The notes: generated from the sequence alone by a model not told the origin. Positions 1 to 8,854 are shown, counted from the stretch's first letter. The stretch: 64,000 nucleotides of DNA from Sphingopyxis sp. (GCA_016793775.1 JAEULK010000076.1:1-64000); one strand, 5' to 3'. Translations and numbers: made by a program.

Positions 1-134
1 ACAGGATCGAAAACCTCTTCGCCCGGCTCAAGGACTGGCGCCGTATCCACACACGATACGACCGATGCGCCGACGTCTTCCTCGCCGCCGTCACCTTCGC
101 ATGCATCTTCCTTTTCTGGATTAATGAGTCCTGA
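1..134 (+). pseudogene. IS5-type transposase C-terminal fragment, cut by window edge
   Basis: The frame beginning at base 3 reads RIENLFARLKDW and continues to the stop TGA at 132-134. This matches the C-terminal part of DDE transposases of the IS5 superfamily, in which the last catalytic Glu lies in the E-N-L-F-x-R-L-K motif followed by an Arg-rich stretch. Only 43 codons are visible because the gene enters from the left edge, so it cannot be said whether the element is intact. It marks an insertion-sequence boundary just left of the catabolic island. Confidence 0.75.
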
Positions 135-195
135 GCCTAGCGAGCAAGCTCGCAAGTCTCGCTGCCCCTCCCGCAAGCGGAAGGGGAAATACAGT

Positions 196-849
196 TCACC
201 CGCGCGCCCCCAGCATCATCGCGATACCATGCGCCGCTGCCGCCTTCAGGTCCGGATAGCCGACGCCGTCCGAATGGCTGCTCATCGGCCCGATCGCCGA
301 CAGCCGTTCGAGGATCATCAGCACCGTGCCGGCGCACGACCGCGGCGACAGGTGCGCGGGCGTGCGCCCCGCCGCCTGCGCGCGTTCGACCTGCCGGCTG
401 ATCGCATCCATCATCGGCCGCGCCTGCGTCATCCGCGCCTCGTAGAAGCGCGTGTCGCCTTCCTCGGCGGCCAGGTTACGCACGACGAAGATCGTGCGGT
501 TGCGGTTCCAGATGCCGGTATATTCCTCGACGAACGCCGCCGCGGCTGCCTCGGCGCCCGGGGCCAGCCAGTCGTGCGCGACGATGGCTTCGAGTTCGGG
601 CGAGGTCTGGCTCGCATGCTCGAGCGCCGCCAGCACCACCTCGGGCACGCCTTTGAAATAGACATAGAAGGTCGCGGGCGAGGTCTGCGCCGCGCGCGCG
701 ACGTCGACCACCGACACATCGCGCAACCCATGCGTCTCGAGCAGGTCGACCGTCGCGTCGATCAATTGCTGCCGCGTCCGCTGCCCCTTCGCGCCCAGCT
801 TGCGCTCGGGCGGGGTTTCCGCCGCGATGATGGCCTGTGCCTTCGTCAA
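196..849 (-). CDS. TetR/AcrR family transcriptional regulator
   Basis: 217-aa regulator. Residues about 20-70 form the TetR helix-turn-helix (RTRQQLIDATVDLLETHG, then SPATFYVYFKG). The rest is a divergent helical ligand-binding domain. It is divergent from the SDR gene at 967, and the intergenic region holds a dyad TTGACG-TAT-CGTCAA (915-929). Nearly the same dyad occurs at 11513-11527, in front of two further operons, so this protein probably represses the whole CoA-dependent cluster until a substrate or its CoA ester binds. Family assignment is firm; the regulon is inference. Confidence 0.9.
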   Translation of the reverse strand: MTKAQAIIAAETPPERKLGAKGQRTRQQLIDATVDLLETHGLRDVSVVDVARAAQTSPATFYVYFKGVPEVVLAALEHASQTSPELEAIVAHDWLAPGAEAAAAAFVEEYTGIWNRNRTIFVVRNLAAEEGDTRFYEARMTQARPMMDAISRQVERAQAAGRTPAHLSPRSCAGTVLMILERLSAIGPMSSHSDGVGYPDLKAAAAHGIAMMLGARG

Positions 850-914
850 AAAAACTTATCCTGCCCCGAAATTTTGCCGCCATCCTAACAGCGGGGTTGC
901 GATATGGCAAAAAA

Positions 915-929
915 TTGACGTATCGTCAA
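915..929. promoter_or_regulatory. Putative TetR operator, copy 1
   Basis: TTGACG-TAT-CGTCAA has perfect 6-bp arms, is preceded by an A-tract, and lies between the TetR gene and the SDR gene. The TTGACG arm could double as a -35 box for the rightward SDR promoter. It shares arms and left flank (GCAAAAA) with the dyad at 11513-11527. Confidence 0.65.
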
Positions 930-966
930 AAATGAAGCCCGAAACACGAAAATCAGGGGAAATGGG

Positions 967-1749
967 ATGGAGAGGCTAGCCGGCAAGGTCGCCGTCGTGA
1001 CCGGCGCGTCGAAAGGCATGGGGCGGCATTTCGTCGCCGCGCTTGTCGCAGCGGGGGTAAAGGTCGCCTGCCTTGCGCGCCCGTCGAAAGAATTCGACAG
1101 CCTCGCCGCCGATTTCGGCGACGCGGTGCTGCCGATCGCCTGCGACGTCGCCGCGTCGGAGGCCGTGAACGCCGCCGTCGCGCAGACCGCGGCGCATTTC
1201 GGCCGCATCGACGTCGTCGTCGCGAACGCGGCGATCTTCCATCCCTTCGCCTTCGAAAATGGCAGCGACGCGATGATCCGCAGCCATATCGACATCAACA
1301 TCCTCGGCGTCTCGTGGCTGATCCGCGCCGCGATTCCGCATCTGCGCAAGACCAAGGGGCAGGTGATCGCGATCAGCAGCGAGTCGGTAAACAGGCCCTT
1401 CCCGATGCTCGCGCTCTACGCCGCGACCAAGGCGGCGGTCGAAACGCTCTGCCATGGGCTGCGCGACGAACTGCGCAGCGACGATATCCGCGTCACCGTG
1501 CTACGCTCGGGTTCGGTCAAGGGCGGTTCGGGCGGCAAGGCCTGGTCGCAGGAAACCGTCGCCGCCTTCTACAAGAAGATCGTCGAGACCGGCCACGCGT
1601 CGATGACCGGCGAGGGGGCGACCCCCGAATCGATGGCTACGGCCTTGCTGTCGGTGATCGGCCTGCCCGCCGACATCGGCGTCGACCTGATCGAGGTCCG
1701 CGCCGCGCAGGTCGGGGTGCCCGAGGGCGCGAAGAAGCTGGAAGGGTGA
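967..1749 (+). CDS. SDR family NAD(P)-dependent oxidoreductase
   Basis: 260-aa short-chain dehydrogenase of classical length. The N-terminal cofactor motif TGASKGMG is at residues 13-20, the usual NNAG is replaced by ANAA, the catalytic Ser lies in the ISSES segment and the catalytic Tyr/Lys in YAATK. It probably oxidises a hydroxyl or reduces a ketone of the cluster's substrate. An AGGGGAAA Shine-Dalgarno precedes the ATG. It is the first rightward gene after the TetR operator, so substrate-inducible expression is likely. The substrate cannot be read from sequence. Confidence 0.9.
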   Translation: MERLAGKVAVVTGASKGMGRHFVAALVAAGVKVACLARPSKEFDSLAADFGDAVLPIACDVAASEAVNAAVAQTAAHFGRIDVVVANAAIFHPFAFENGSDAMIRSHIDINILGVSWLIRAAIPHLRKTKGQVIAISSESVNRPFPMLALYAATKAAVETLCHGLRDELRSDDIRVTVLRSGSVKGGSGGKAWSQETVAAFYKKIVETGHASMTGEGATPESMATALLSVIGLPADIGVDLIEVRAAQVGVPEGAKKLEG

Positions 1750-1774
1750 GTATTCGCGCCGTCCTCCATGGTCT

Positions 1775-1878
1775 CGTCACCCTGACCTTGTTTCAGGGTC
1801 CATGGCCGGTCGTTTCCTTCGACGCAGCGCTTGAAGTCGAGCACGGGCCATGGATGCTGAAACAAGTTCAGCATGACG
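1775..1878. repeat. Intergenic palindromic repeat, type A copy 1
   Basis: About 104 bp with long imperfect inverted arms: CGTCACCCTGACCTTGTTTC on the left and the complementary GCTGAAACAAGTTCAGCATG on the right, with GGTCCATGG / CCATGG nested inside. A second copy of the same family is at 13236-13337. It lies in the gap between the SDR and MFS genes, has no coding potential, and could form a stem in RNA. Confidence 0.7.
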
Positions 1879-1915
1879 ATGATTTGAGAGTTCTGACCTT
1901 TCGCGAGCGGCTAAT

Positions 1916-3316
1916 TTGACCCCCTCCCGCAACCTTCCGCTCGTCATCGGTGCGCTCTGGATCGCCGAGGTCACGGGCTCGTTCGAAACCGCGATGATCC
2001 TCGCGGCGCTCAAGAAATTGATCGAGGATTTCGGCAACCCCGCGATGGTCGGCTGGCTCATCACCGGCTACCTGATCGTCGGCGCCGCGATCGCCGCGAT
2101 CGTCGGCCGCCTCGGCGACCTGTTCGGGCGGCGACAGGTGCTCGTCGTCGTGCTGATCGTCGGCGCGGTCGGCTCGCTGGTCAGCGCGCTCTCGACCAAT
2201 TTCCCGGTGCTGCTCGCCGGCCGCCTCATGCAGGGCGTGACCGGGGCTATCCTGCCGCTCTGCATCGGCCTCGTCCACGAGAACGCCGGCAAGGAACGCG
2301 CGCCGATGGCGATCGGGCTGATGATCTCGGGCGCGTCGATCGGCACCGCGGCGGGTCTTGTCGTCGGCGGCATGATCGTCGACAATTTCAGCTGGCACGG
2401 GGTATTTTTCGCGAGCGCGGGTCTCTGCGCGGTATCGGCGGTCGCCATCGGCGGCCTGCTCCCGCGCTCGCCGCGCCAGCCCGCGTCCGAGCCCGTCGAC
2501 TGGCTCTCGGGGATCGCCTTCGCCCCCGGCGTCGCGCTGGTGCTCGTCTATTTCACCATGGGCAAGGATTGGGGCTGGGCCAGCCCGCTGCCGCTCGCCG
2601 CGCTCGGGTTCGGCGTGCTGCTTACTCTCTGGTGGTGGCGTGCCAGCCTCGCCAGCCCGAACCCGCTGATCGCGGTGCGCAGCTTCTCCGACCGCACCAT
2701 CGCGATCGGCAGCGCGGTCACCGCGCTCGTCGCGATGAGCGCGCTCCAGATCACCGTATTCTTCTCGCTGATGATGCAGGCGCCGCTATGGACGCTCGCC
2801 GGCCTTGGTTTCACCGCGACGCTCGCGGGGCTAGCCAAGCTGCCCTCGAATCTTAGCTCGGTCTTCGCGGGTCCGCTCGGTGGCTGGCTCGCGGCGCGCG
2901 GGGGCGGGCGTTTCGCGCTGATCGCGGGCGGCACCGTCACGGTGACGGGCTGGCTGCTCTGGTTCGTCATGGACGTCGACAGCTTCCCGAAGGTCGTCGC
3001 GCAGCTCATTATCATCAGCTTCGGCACGACGATGCTCTTCTCGGTCGCCCCGACGATCATCGCCCAGGCCTCGCCGCCCGAGCGGATCAGTGAGATTTCG
3101 GGGCTGCTCACCGTCATCCGCCAGCTCTTCATGGGCATCGGCGCGCAGATGGTGACGACGCTGCTGGCGGCTGACATCGTCCGCCGCGGCACCGAGGTCT
3201 ACCCGTCGCCCTTCGCCTACGACATCACCGTCGCCGTCATCGCGGCGCTCTGTTTCGCCGCGGTGATGACAGCTTTGGCGCTGCCGCGCCAACATCCATC
3301 GCAGGAACCATCATGA
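1916..3316 (+). CDS. MFS transporter
   Basis: 466-aa polytopic membrane protein with many hydrophobic helices. The MFS cytoplasmic loop motif appears as GRLGDLFGRRQV near residue 63, and LAGRLMQGVTGA near residue 102 resembles the DHA2 (14-helix drug/H+ antiporter-like) branch. The reading frame opens with TTG at 1916; no good upstream ATG exists and the first helix begins soon after. Its stop overlaps the ATG of the DUF35 gene (ATGA at 3313-3316), so it is translationally coupled to the catabolic pair. Likely role: import of the substrate or export of an intermediate. Confidence 0.88.
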   Translation: MTPSRNLPLVIGALWIAEVTGSFETAMILAALKKLIEDFGNPAMVGWLITGYLIVGAAIAAIVGRLGDLFGRRQVLVVVLIVGAVGSLVSALSTNFPVLLAGRLMQGVTGAILPLCIGLVHENAGKERAPMAIGLMISGASIGTAAGLVVGGMIVDNFSWHGVFFASAGLCAVSAVAIGGLLPRSPRQPASEPVDWLSGIAFAPGVALVLVYFTMGKDWGWASPLPLAALGFGVLLTLWWWRASLASPNPLIAVRSFSDRTIAIGSAVTALVAMSALQITVFFSLMMQAPLWTLAGLGFTATLAGLAKLPSNLSSVFAGPLGGWLAARGGGRFALIAGGTVTVTGWLLWFVMDVDSFPKVVAQLIIISFGTTMLFSVAPTIIAQASPPERISEISGLLTVIRQLFMGIGAQMVTTLLAADIVRRGTEVYPSPFAYDITVAVIAALCFAAVMTALALPRQHPSQEPS

Positions 3317-3708
3317 GACCGCTTCCCGAACTCACCCCCGAAAACACTGCCTTCTGGACCGGCGGCGCCGAGGGGAAATTGATGATCGCCTTCTGCGCCG
3401 ACTGCGCGCACGCGATCCATCCGCCGCAGTTGATCTGTCCGAAGTGTTGGTCCGAAGCTATTGAATTTAAACCCGTTCCCGGCACAGGCAAAGTCTACAC
3501 CTTCACCGTCAACCACCAGCCCTGGATGCCCGACATGCCCGTGCCCTTCGCGCTCGCCGTGGTCGACCTCGACGGCGCCCCCGGCGTCCGCGTCACCGCC
3601 GAGGTCGTCGGCATGCCCCCCGAAGCGGTCGCCATCGGCCAGACGCTACGCGTCACTTTCGCCAACATCGAGGATGTCTGGTTCCCGCAGTGGGAGCCCG
3701 CGCAATGA
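3313..3708 (+). CDS. DUF35 Zn-ribbon/OB-fold protein, partner of the adjacent thiolase-fold protein
   Basis: 131-aa protein with an N-terminal rubredoxin-like zinc ribbon (C-x2-C at CADC, C-x2-C at CPKC, residues about 30-52) followed by an OB-fold. Proteins of this family form complexes with SCPx-type thiolases. The known steroid side-chain aldolase Ltp2 needs a DUF35 partner that closes its active site. Here it overlaps by 4 bp both the MFS gene upstream and the thiolase-like gene downstream, which supports a stoichiometric complex. A second such pair lies at 11568-13153. Confidence 0.88.
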   Translation: MRPLPELTPENTAFWTGGAEGKLMIAFCADCAHAIHPPQLICPKCWSEAIEFKPVPGTGKVYTFTVNHQPWMPDMPVPFALAVVDLDGAPGVRVTAEVVGMPPEAVAIGQTLRVTFANIEDVWFPQWEPAQ

Positions 3709-4874
3709 GCCTGAACGCCGCCATCACCGGCGTCGGCATGTCCGATATCGGTCGCAAGACTGGGCGCCCCGCGATGATCCACCTTGCCGAGGCCGCGCGC
3801 CGCGCGCTCGAATGTGCGGGGCTGACGCGGGACGATATCGACGGCATCTCGACCTATCCGGGCAAGGCCGACAATTCGCCCGGCATGTCGCCGCTCGGTA
3901 CCGGCGAGGTGCGCAATGCGCTCGGGCTCAAAACGCGCTGGCACAGCGCGGTTCCCGACGGCCCCTCGCAGATGGCGCCCATCCAGGTGGCGGCAATGGC
4001 TGTCGCGACCGGGCAGGCGCGCCATGTCCTCTGCTTTCGCGCGCTCACCGAAAGCTCGTCGCAGACCGCGACGCAGCGCGCGAGCATCCCCGGCGCGGGC
4101 CGCGCGCGGCTCGGCGGCTGGTACTCCTATCTGGTGCCCGCCAAGGCGATGTCGGCGTCGAACTGGGCGGGCTGGATGGCGCAGCGCTATTTCCACGAGT
4201 TCGGCATGACGCGCGAGCATCTCGGGCTCGTAGCGACCGGCCAGCGCGCCTTTGCGCAAGCGAACCCGTCGGCGGTGATGCGCACCCCGCTGACGATGGA
4301 CGATTATCTGGGCGCGCGCATGATCTCGTCGCCGCTCGGGCTGTTCGACTGCGACGTGCCGATCGATGGCGCCTGCGTCGTGATCGTCTCGGCCGCCGAC
4401 GCCGCGATGGATTGCGCGCAGGCGCCGCTGACGATCGAAGCGATGGGCGCCGCGCTCGGCTCGCAGGAGACCTGGGACCAGCGCCCCGACCTCACCACCA
4501 TGGGCGCGCACGACAGCGCGGCCGACATGTGGAAACGCACCGACCTCAGGCCCGCCGATGTCGACGTGCTCGGCCTCTACGACGGCTTCAGCATCTTCGT
4601 GCCCTATTGGCTCGAAGCCCTGAGTTTCTGCGGCCATGGCGAGGCGAAGGACTTCATCGCCGAGGGTAATATCGGCCCCGGCGGGCGCTTTCCGGTGAAC
4701 ACCGGCGGCGGGCAATTGTCGGGGGGACGGCTGCACGGCTTCGGCCTGCTGCACGAGGTCTGCACCCAGCTGTGGGGACGGGCCGACGGGCGTCAGGTCG
4801 ATGGCGCCAAGGTCGGGGCGTGCGGCATGGGCGGCGGCTTTATCGCGGGCTCGATGCTGCTGCGGCGGGATTGA
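3705..4874 (+). CDS. Thiolase-fold protein, probable acyl-CoA aldolase/lyase (Ltp2-like)
   Basis: 389-aa thiolase superfamily protein, started at the ATG overlapping the DUF35 stop (ATGA). The C-terminal half keeps NTGGGQLSGGRLHGFG and a CGMGGG motif near residue 372. Where thiolases carry the acyl-accepting Cys (near residue 85) the sequence reads PDGPSQMAP with no Cys. A thiolytic ping-pong reaction is therefore unlikely. By analogy with Ltp2/DUF35 aldolases, a retro-aldol cleavage of a 3-hydroxyacyl-CoA is the better guess. Family is firm; reaction is inferred. Confidence 0.82.
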   Translation: MSLNAAITGVGMSDIGRKTGRPAMIHLAEAARRALECAGLTRDDIDGISTYPGKADNSPGMSPLGTGEVRNALGLKTRWHSAVPDGPSQMAPIQVAAMAVATGQARHVLCFRALTESSSQTATQRASIPGAGRARLGGWYSYLVPAKAMSASNWAGWMAQRYFHEFGMTREHLGLVATGQRAFAQANPSAVMRTPLTMDDYLGARMISSPLGLFDCDVPIDGACVVIVSAADAAMDCAQAPLTIEAMGAALGSQETWDQRPDLTTMGAHDSAADMWKRTDLRPADVDVLGLYDGFSIFVPYWLEALSFCGHGEAKDFIAEGNIGPGGRFPVNTGGGQLSGGRLHGFGLLHEVCTQLWGRADGRQVDGAKVGACGMGGGFIAGSMLLRRD

Positions 4875-4895
4875 GCATCGGTGGCGCCATAATCC

Positions 4896-4985
4896 CCGTT
4901 CGTGCTGAGCGTGTCGAAGCACCGTCATTCCTCCTTCTGACGTCGAAAAGAAAGAACGGCCCTTCGACAAGCTCAGGGCGAACGG
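4896..4985. repeat. Intergenic palindromic repeat, type B
   Basis: Inverted repeat with outer arms CCGTTCGTGCTGAGCGTGTC and the complementary GACAAGCTCAGGGCGAACGG around a short loop. It lies between the convergent thiolase-like and Gfo/Idh genes, where such a stem may act as a bidirectional terminator. Matching sequence families are widespread in alphaproteobacterial genomes. Confidence 0.7.
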
Positions 4986-4987
4986 AT

Positions 4988-6112
4988 TTATAGGGCTGGC
5001 GCGGGGATACCGATCCACCGCCGCTCGTCACTCGCCAGCACCGCCGCCTCGACCACCTCCTGCACATGCAACGCCTGCGCAAAGTCGGGCGCCGCCGCTC
5101 CGGCGCCGCCAATCGCATCGCGGATCTTTGCAAAGATCGACGCCAGCGCCAGCAACCCGGTCTCTGGCCGATCAGCGATCGCATGGCATCCCGGCACCGC
5201 CAGATATTCGAGTTCGATCGCAATCTCGCCCATCGCTGCGCTCCCCAGCGTTGCATCGCGCGTCCCGAACAACCGCGTATCATGCGCCATCGGGAACACC
5301 GGTGCCCGCGCCTCGATCCGCCCCTTCGATCCCCAGACCGAAAAGCGAAAACCATCGCCGCCGATCTTGCACCAGTTCGCCTCCAGCCGGGTCGGCAGCC
5401 CCGAGGCATGGCGCAACAATAGCGACGCCCGATCGGGCACCGCGGGACGGATGATTTCGCCTTCCAGCGGCCACGCCTTCAACGCCAGCGAGTGGTCCGC
5501 CGCCACCGCCGCGACCGGCCCGAAAAAATGCACTAGCAGGTGCAGCATATGGCTCCCCAGATTGCGCCCCGCGCTCGCGCCGTTGGCGGGGTGGGCGAAC
5601 CACACATAGCCCGGCACGTTGGTCTGGCCTGCGCTGAACAAAGGCACCTCGAACGCGACATCGGCGCCGAACACCTCGCCGATCCAGCCGGCATCCAGCA
5701 TCGCCTTCATCTGCACCATCGCGGGCACCGCCTGCATGAAGGCATCGACCACCGCCACCGTCCCCGCGATGCGCCACGCGTCGGTCATCGCGCGCGCGTC
5801 GGGCAGGTCCTTGGCAAAGGGAATGCCGTTATAGACATGCTTGCCCGCGCCGAGCGCCGCCATCACCATGGCGAAGCGCAGCGGCGGCCGCGTGCCGCAA
5901 TCGACGATGTCGATCTCCGGATCGGCCGCCATCACGCGGAAATCGTGGAAGGCGCGCGCGACCTTGAAATCCTCCACCGCCTTCGCCGCCGTCTCGGGCC
6001 GCGAGGTGCAGATCGCGGTCACCTCGACCCCGTCGAGGCTGCGCCACGCGGGCAGATGCGCCTTCGCGCCCCAGGCGGCGCTGATGATGCCGACGCGAAG
6101 GGGAGGGGGCAT
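4988..6112 (-). CDS. Gfo/Idh/MocA-type oxidoreductase
   Basis: 374-aa protein. The N-terminal Rossmann fold carries GIISAAWGAKAHLPAW, a one-glycine-shifted nucleotide loop typical of this family, followed by the alpha/beta dimerisation domain. The usual EKP motif that supplies an active-site Lys reads NGIPFAKD here, so the catalytic Lys is absent or moved. The ATG at 6112 was chosen because homology starts there (PPPLRVGII). It is the last gene of the minus-strand amidohydrolase-P450-ALDH-CoA-transferase operon, 11 bp after its neighbour. Substrate unknown. Confidence 0.85.
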   Translation of the reverse strand: MPPPLRVGIISAAWGAKAHLPAWRSLDGVEVTAICTSRPETAAKAVEDFKVARAFHDFRVMAADPEIDIVDCGTRPPLRFAMVMAALGAGKHVYNGIPFAKDLPDARAMTDAWRIAGTVAVVDAFMQAVPAMVQMKAMLDAGWIGEVFGADVAFEVPLFSAGQTNVPGYVWFAHPANGASAGRNLGSHMLHLLVHFFGPVAAVAADHSLALKAWPLEGEIIRPAVPDRASLLLRHASGLPTRLEANWCKIGGDGFRFSVWGSKGRIEARAPVFPMAHDTRLFGTRDATLGSAAMGEIAIELEYLAVPGCHAIADRPETGLLALASIFAKIRDAIGGAGAAAPDFAQALHVQEVVEAAVLASDERRWIGIPAPAL

Positions 6113-6123
6113 CGCCTGAAGCC

Positions 6124-7356
6124 TCAGGCGATCGCCTTCCTGTTCTTGAGGCCCTCGATCCTCTCCCATTCGAGCCCCAATTCCATCAGGAACAGCTCGG
6201 TATGCTCCGACGCCTCGGGCGCGCGCGTGTTCTCGACGCCCGCATGGTTGAACTGCACCGGGTTCGCGACCAGCCGGATCGGCGCGCCGCCGTCGGCGGA
6301 TTCGACCTCGAAGATCAGGTCGTTCGCCAGCACCTGCTCATCGCTCGCGACGTCGTGCACCGATTGGTACGCCGCCCATTGCCCCTTCATCGTCTTGAGA
6401 TGCTCGATCCAATAGGCGTAAGGTCGCCCCGCGATCGCCGCCTTGACCAAAGGATAGGCTTCCGCCGCATTCGCCATGATCGCCTCGGCGGTTGAGAAGC
6501 GTTCGTCCTGCGCCGCTTCGGCTATGCCCAAGTGCCCGAATACATCGTCGATATAGGGCCCCGGCGACAGCACGGTCAGGTTGATGAACTTGCCGTCCGA
6601 TGTCTTGAATACGCCCATGAATGGGTTGGTCCCGACCGACTGACCACCGCCGGGCATCAGATTCTCGAACGGGTCCTTGCCCAGCTCCATTGCGACGTCG
6701 ACCGAACAGGCGGTCGCCCAGATCCCCGACGACAGCAGCGACACATCGACTTCGGTCGCCTCGCCGGTGCGCTCGCGATGGAACAGCGCCGCGGCGATCC
6801 CACCCGCGATGTTCATGCCGCCGATCGTGTCGCCATAAGCCGGCCCCGGCTGGGTCAGCGGCCCGTCGAGTTCCTTCGGCGTCACCAGCACCGCCGATCC
6901 GCCGCGCGCCCAATAGGCCGTGCTGTCGAACCCGCCCTTGTCGCGCTCGGGCCCCTTGTCGCCGAAGGCGCTGCCGCGAACATAGATGATGTCGGGGTTC
7001 GCGGCGCGAATATGCTCGATGTCGATCTTCAGCTTCTGCCGCGCCGAGGGCAGGTAATTGGTCAGGAAGACGTCGGCGGTCTTGGCGATCTCATAGAGCA
7101 GCTCGCGCCCTTCCCCGGTCGAGATATCGATCCCGACGCTCCTCTTCCCACGGTTCGGATGCTGCATGAGCGACGAGCGCTGCGGGTTGACCGCGAGGCG
7201 CTGCAGCATCTGGATGCCGCGCTGCGCGTCGCCGCGCACCGGATGCTCGATCTTGATCACATCGGCGCCCCAGTCGGTCATCACCCCGCCCGCCGCGGGA
7301 ACGAAGGTGAATTGTGCGACCTCGAGGACGCGGATGCCCTCCATGACCTTTGTCAT
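6124..7356 (-). CDS. CaiB/BaiF class III CoA-transferase
   Basis: 410-aa full-length family III CoA-transferase. Early residues IRVLEVAQFTFVPAAGG and DVIKIEHPVRGD match the family's N-terminal Rossmann-like part, and the DKGGFDSTAYWARGG segment places the Asp expected to form the aspartyl-CoA anhydride. It would move CoA from one acyl-CoA onto the carboxylate made by the aldehyde dehydrogenase just upstream (12-bp gap). Acceptor and donor are unknown. Confidence 0.88.
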   Translation of the reverse strand: MTKVMEGIRVLEVAQFTFVPAAGGVMTDWGADVIKIEHPVRGDAQRGIQMLQRLAVNPQRSSLMQHPNRGKRSVGIDISTGEGRELLYEIAKTADVFLTNYLPSARQKLKIDIEHIRAANPDIIYVRGSAFGDKGPERDKGGFDSTAYWARGGSAVLVTPKELDGPLTQPGPAYGDTIGGMNIAGGIAAALFHRERTGEATEVDVSLLSSGIWATACSVDVAMELGKDPFENLMPGGGQSVGTNPFMGVFKTSDGKFINLTVLSPGPYIDDVFGHLGIAEAAQDERFSTAEAIMANAAEAYPLVKAAIAGRPYAYWIEHLKTMKGQWAAYQSVHDVASDEQVLANDLIFEVESADGGAPIRLVANPVQFNHAGVENTRAPEASEHTELFLMELGLEWERIEGLKNRKAIA

Positions 7357-7368
7357 CGCCTTGGCTCC

Positions 7369-8844
7369 CTATTCGGCGTGAAAGCTGATCACCTTTTGAT
7401 AGGTGAATTCGTTGAGGCCATCCTCGCCATATTCGCGGCCGTAGCCCGAGCGCTTGATGCCGCCGAAGGGCGCGTCGGACTGCATCGTCCCGGCGCCCCC
7501 GTTGATCGCCACGCCGCCGGTGCGCAGCTTCAGCGCCATGCGATACGCCTGTCCCGCATCGGCGGAGTAGATCGCGCCCGACAGCCCGAAATCGCTGTCG
7601 TTCGCCATCGCGATCGCCTCGGCGTCATCGTCGAAGCCGATGACCGCGCCGATCGGCCCGAACACCTCTTCCTGCGCGATCCGGCTGTCGTTCCTGACAT
7701 TGTCGAACAAGGTCGGCTCGTAATAATAGCCCTTGTCGAGCCCCTCGGGGCGCTTGCCGCCCGCGACGAGCGTCGCGCCCTCGTCCTGTGCGATCGCGAC
7801 ATAATCCTCGGTACGTTTGCGCGCGACTTCGCGGATCAGCGGGCCGTAGTTGACGCTCGGATCGGCCGGATTGCCGATCTTGAGGTGGCCGAGCATCGCC
7901 TTCATAGCCTCGACGAACTGAGGGCGAACGTTGTTGTGGACGAGGTGGCGCGTGGTGAGCGCGCAGCCCTGGCCGCCATGCGTCGTAAAGCCCATGATCC
8001 CGGCTGCGGCGGCCTTCGCGATATCGGCGTCGGCGCGCACGATCAGTGCCGATTTGCCGCCGAGTTCCATCACGATGCGCTTCAACGTCGGTGCCGCCTG
8101 CGCCTGGATCATCGATCCGACCCTGTCCGACCCGGTGAAGTGGACGAGGTCGACGCGCGGGTCGGTGGTCAGCAACTGGCCCGTCGCGATATCGCCGGTG
8201 ACGATGCTCAGCACGCCCTTGGGCAGCCCGACCTCGTCGGCGATCTCGCCGAGGATCAGTGCCTGCATCGGCGTATAGGGCGAGGGCTTGAGCACCACGG
8301 TGCAGCCGACCGCCAGCGCGGGGATCACCTTGCCGATGTTGAGGAAGAAGGGGAAATTATAGGGCGAGATCGCCGCCACCACGCCCACCGGCTCGCGGCT
8401 CACCACCCCGGTGCCGAGCGTCGTGCGGCCCTGCGCATTGGGGGTCAGCTCGACCGGCAGCGACGAGACGGCGGGGCGTGAGGCGACCTCGATCGTCCGC
8501 CGCGCATGTTTCATCGGGATGCCGTACTGCAGGAACTCGGCGAGCATCCGCGTCGCGCCCGCCTCGGCAACGATCATGTCGACGATCGCGCCCTTGCGCG
8601 CATCGAGCGCATCGAGGAACTTCGTCAGCATCGCCTGCCGCTGGGGGACGGGCATATAGGCCCAATCGCCCTGGTCGAACGCGGTGCGCGCCGCGCCGAT
8701 CGCCGCATCGACCTGCGCCGCGCTGCCCACCGGCGCCTCGATGAGTAGGCTCTCGTCGGCCGGGTTGATCACCGCCTCGCGCTGGTCGGTCTTCTGCCAT
8801 TCGCCGCCGACGTAAATGGCGTCGCCATATTTCAAGAAAGCCAT
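7369..8844 (-). CDS. NAD(P)-dependent aldehyde dehydrogenase
   Basis: 491-aa member of the aldehyde dehydrogenase superfamily. ISPYNFPFF, the catalytic Glu in ELGGKS and the catalytic Cys in GGQGCALTTR are all present, as is the C-terminal FGGIKRSGYGREYG motif. It sits between the P450 (10-bp gap) and the CoA-transferase. The order suggests P450 hydroxylation, oxidation through an aldehyde to an acid, then CoA activation. Enzyme class is confident; substrate is not. Confidence 0.92.
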   Translation of the reverse strand: MAFLKYGDAIYVGGEWQKTDQREAVINPADESLLIEAPVGSAAQVDAAIGAARTAFDQGDWAYMPVPQRQAMLTKFLDALDARKGAIVDMIVAEAGATRMLAEFLQYGIPMKHARRTIEVASRPAVSSLPVELTPNAQGRTTLGTGVVSREPVGVVAAISPYNFPFFLNIGKVIPALAVGCTVVLKPSPYTPMQALILGEIADEVGLPKGVLSIVTGDIATGQLLTTDPRVDLVHFTGSDRVGSMIQAQAAPTLKRIVMELGGKSALIVRADADIAKAAAAGIMGFTTHGGQGCALTTRHLVHNNVRPQFVEAMKAMLGHLKIGNPADPSVNYGPLIREVARKRTEDYVAIAQDEGATLVAGGKRPEGLDKGYYYEPTLFDNVRNDSRIAQEEVFGPIGAVIGFDDDAEAIAMANDSDFGLSGAIYSADAGQAYRMALKLRTGGVAINGGAGTMQSDAPFGGIKRSGYGREYGEDGLNEFTYQKVISFHAE

Positions 8845-8854
8845 ATTATTGTCC

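Noticed and set aside
3495-5018. 507-codon minus-strand frame opposite the first DUF35/thiolase pair
   Set aside because: Composition is that of an antisense frame; the plus-strand genes have zinc and thiolase motifs and ATGA coupling.
6532-8481. 649-codon open frame on the plus strand opposite the CoA-transferase and aldehyde dehydrogenase genes
   Set aside because: It is antisense to two genes with complete motifs; its translation is rich in Arg/His/Asp with no domain pattern, as expected from the complement of GC-rich codons.
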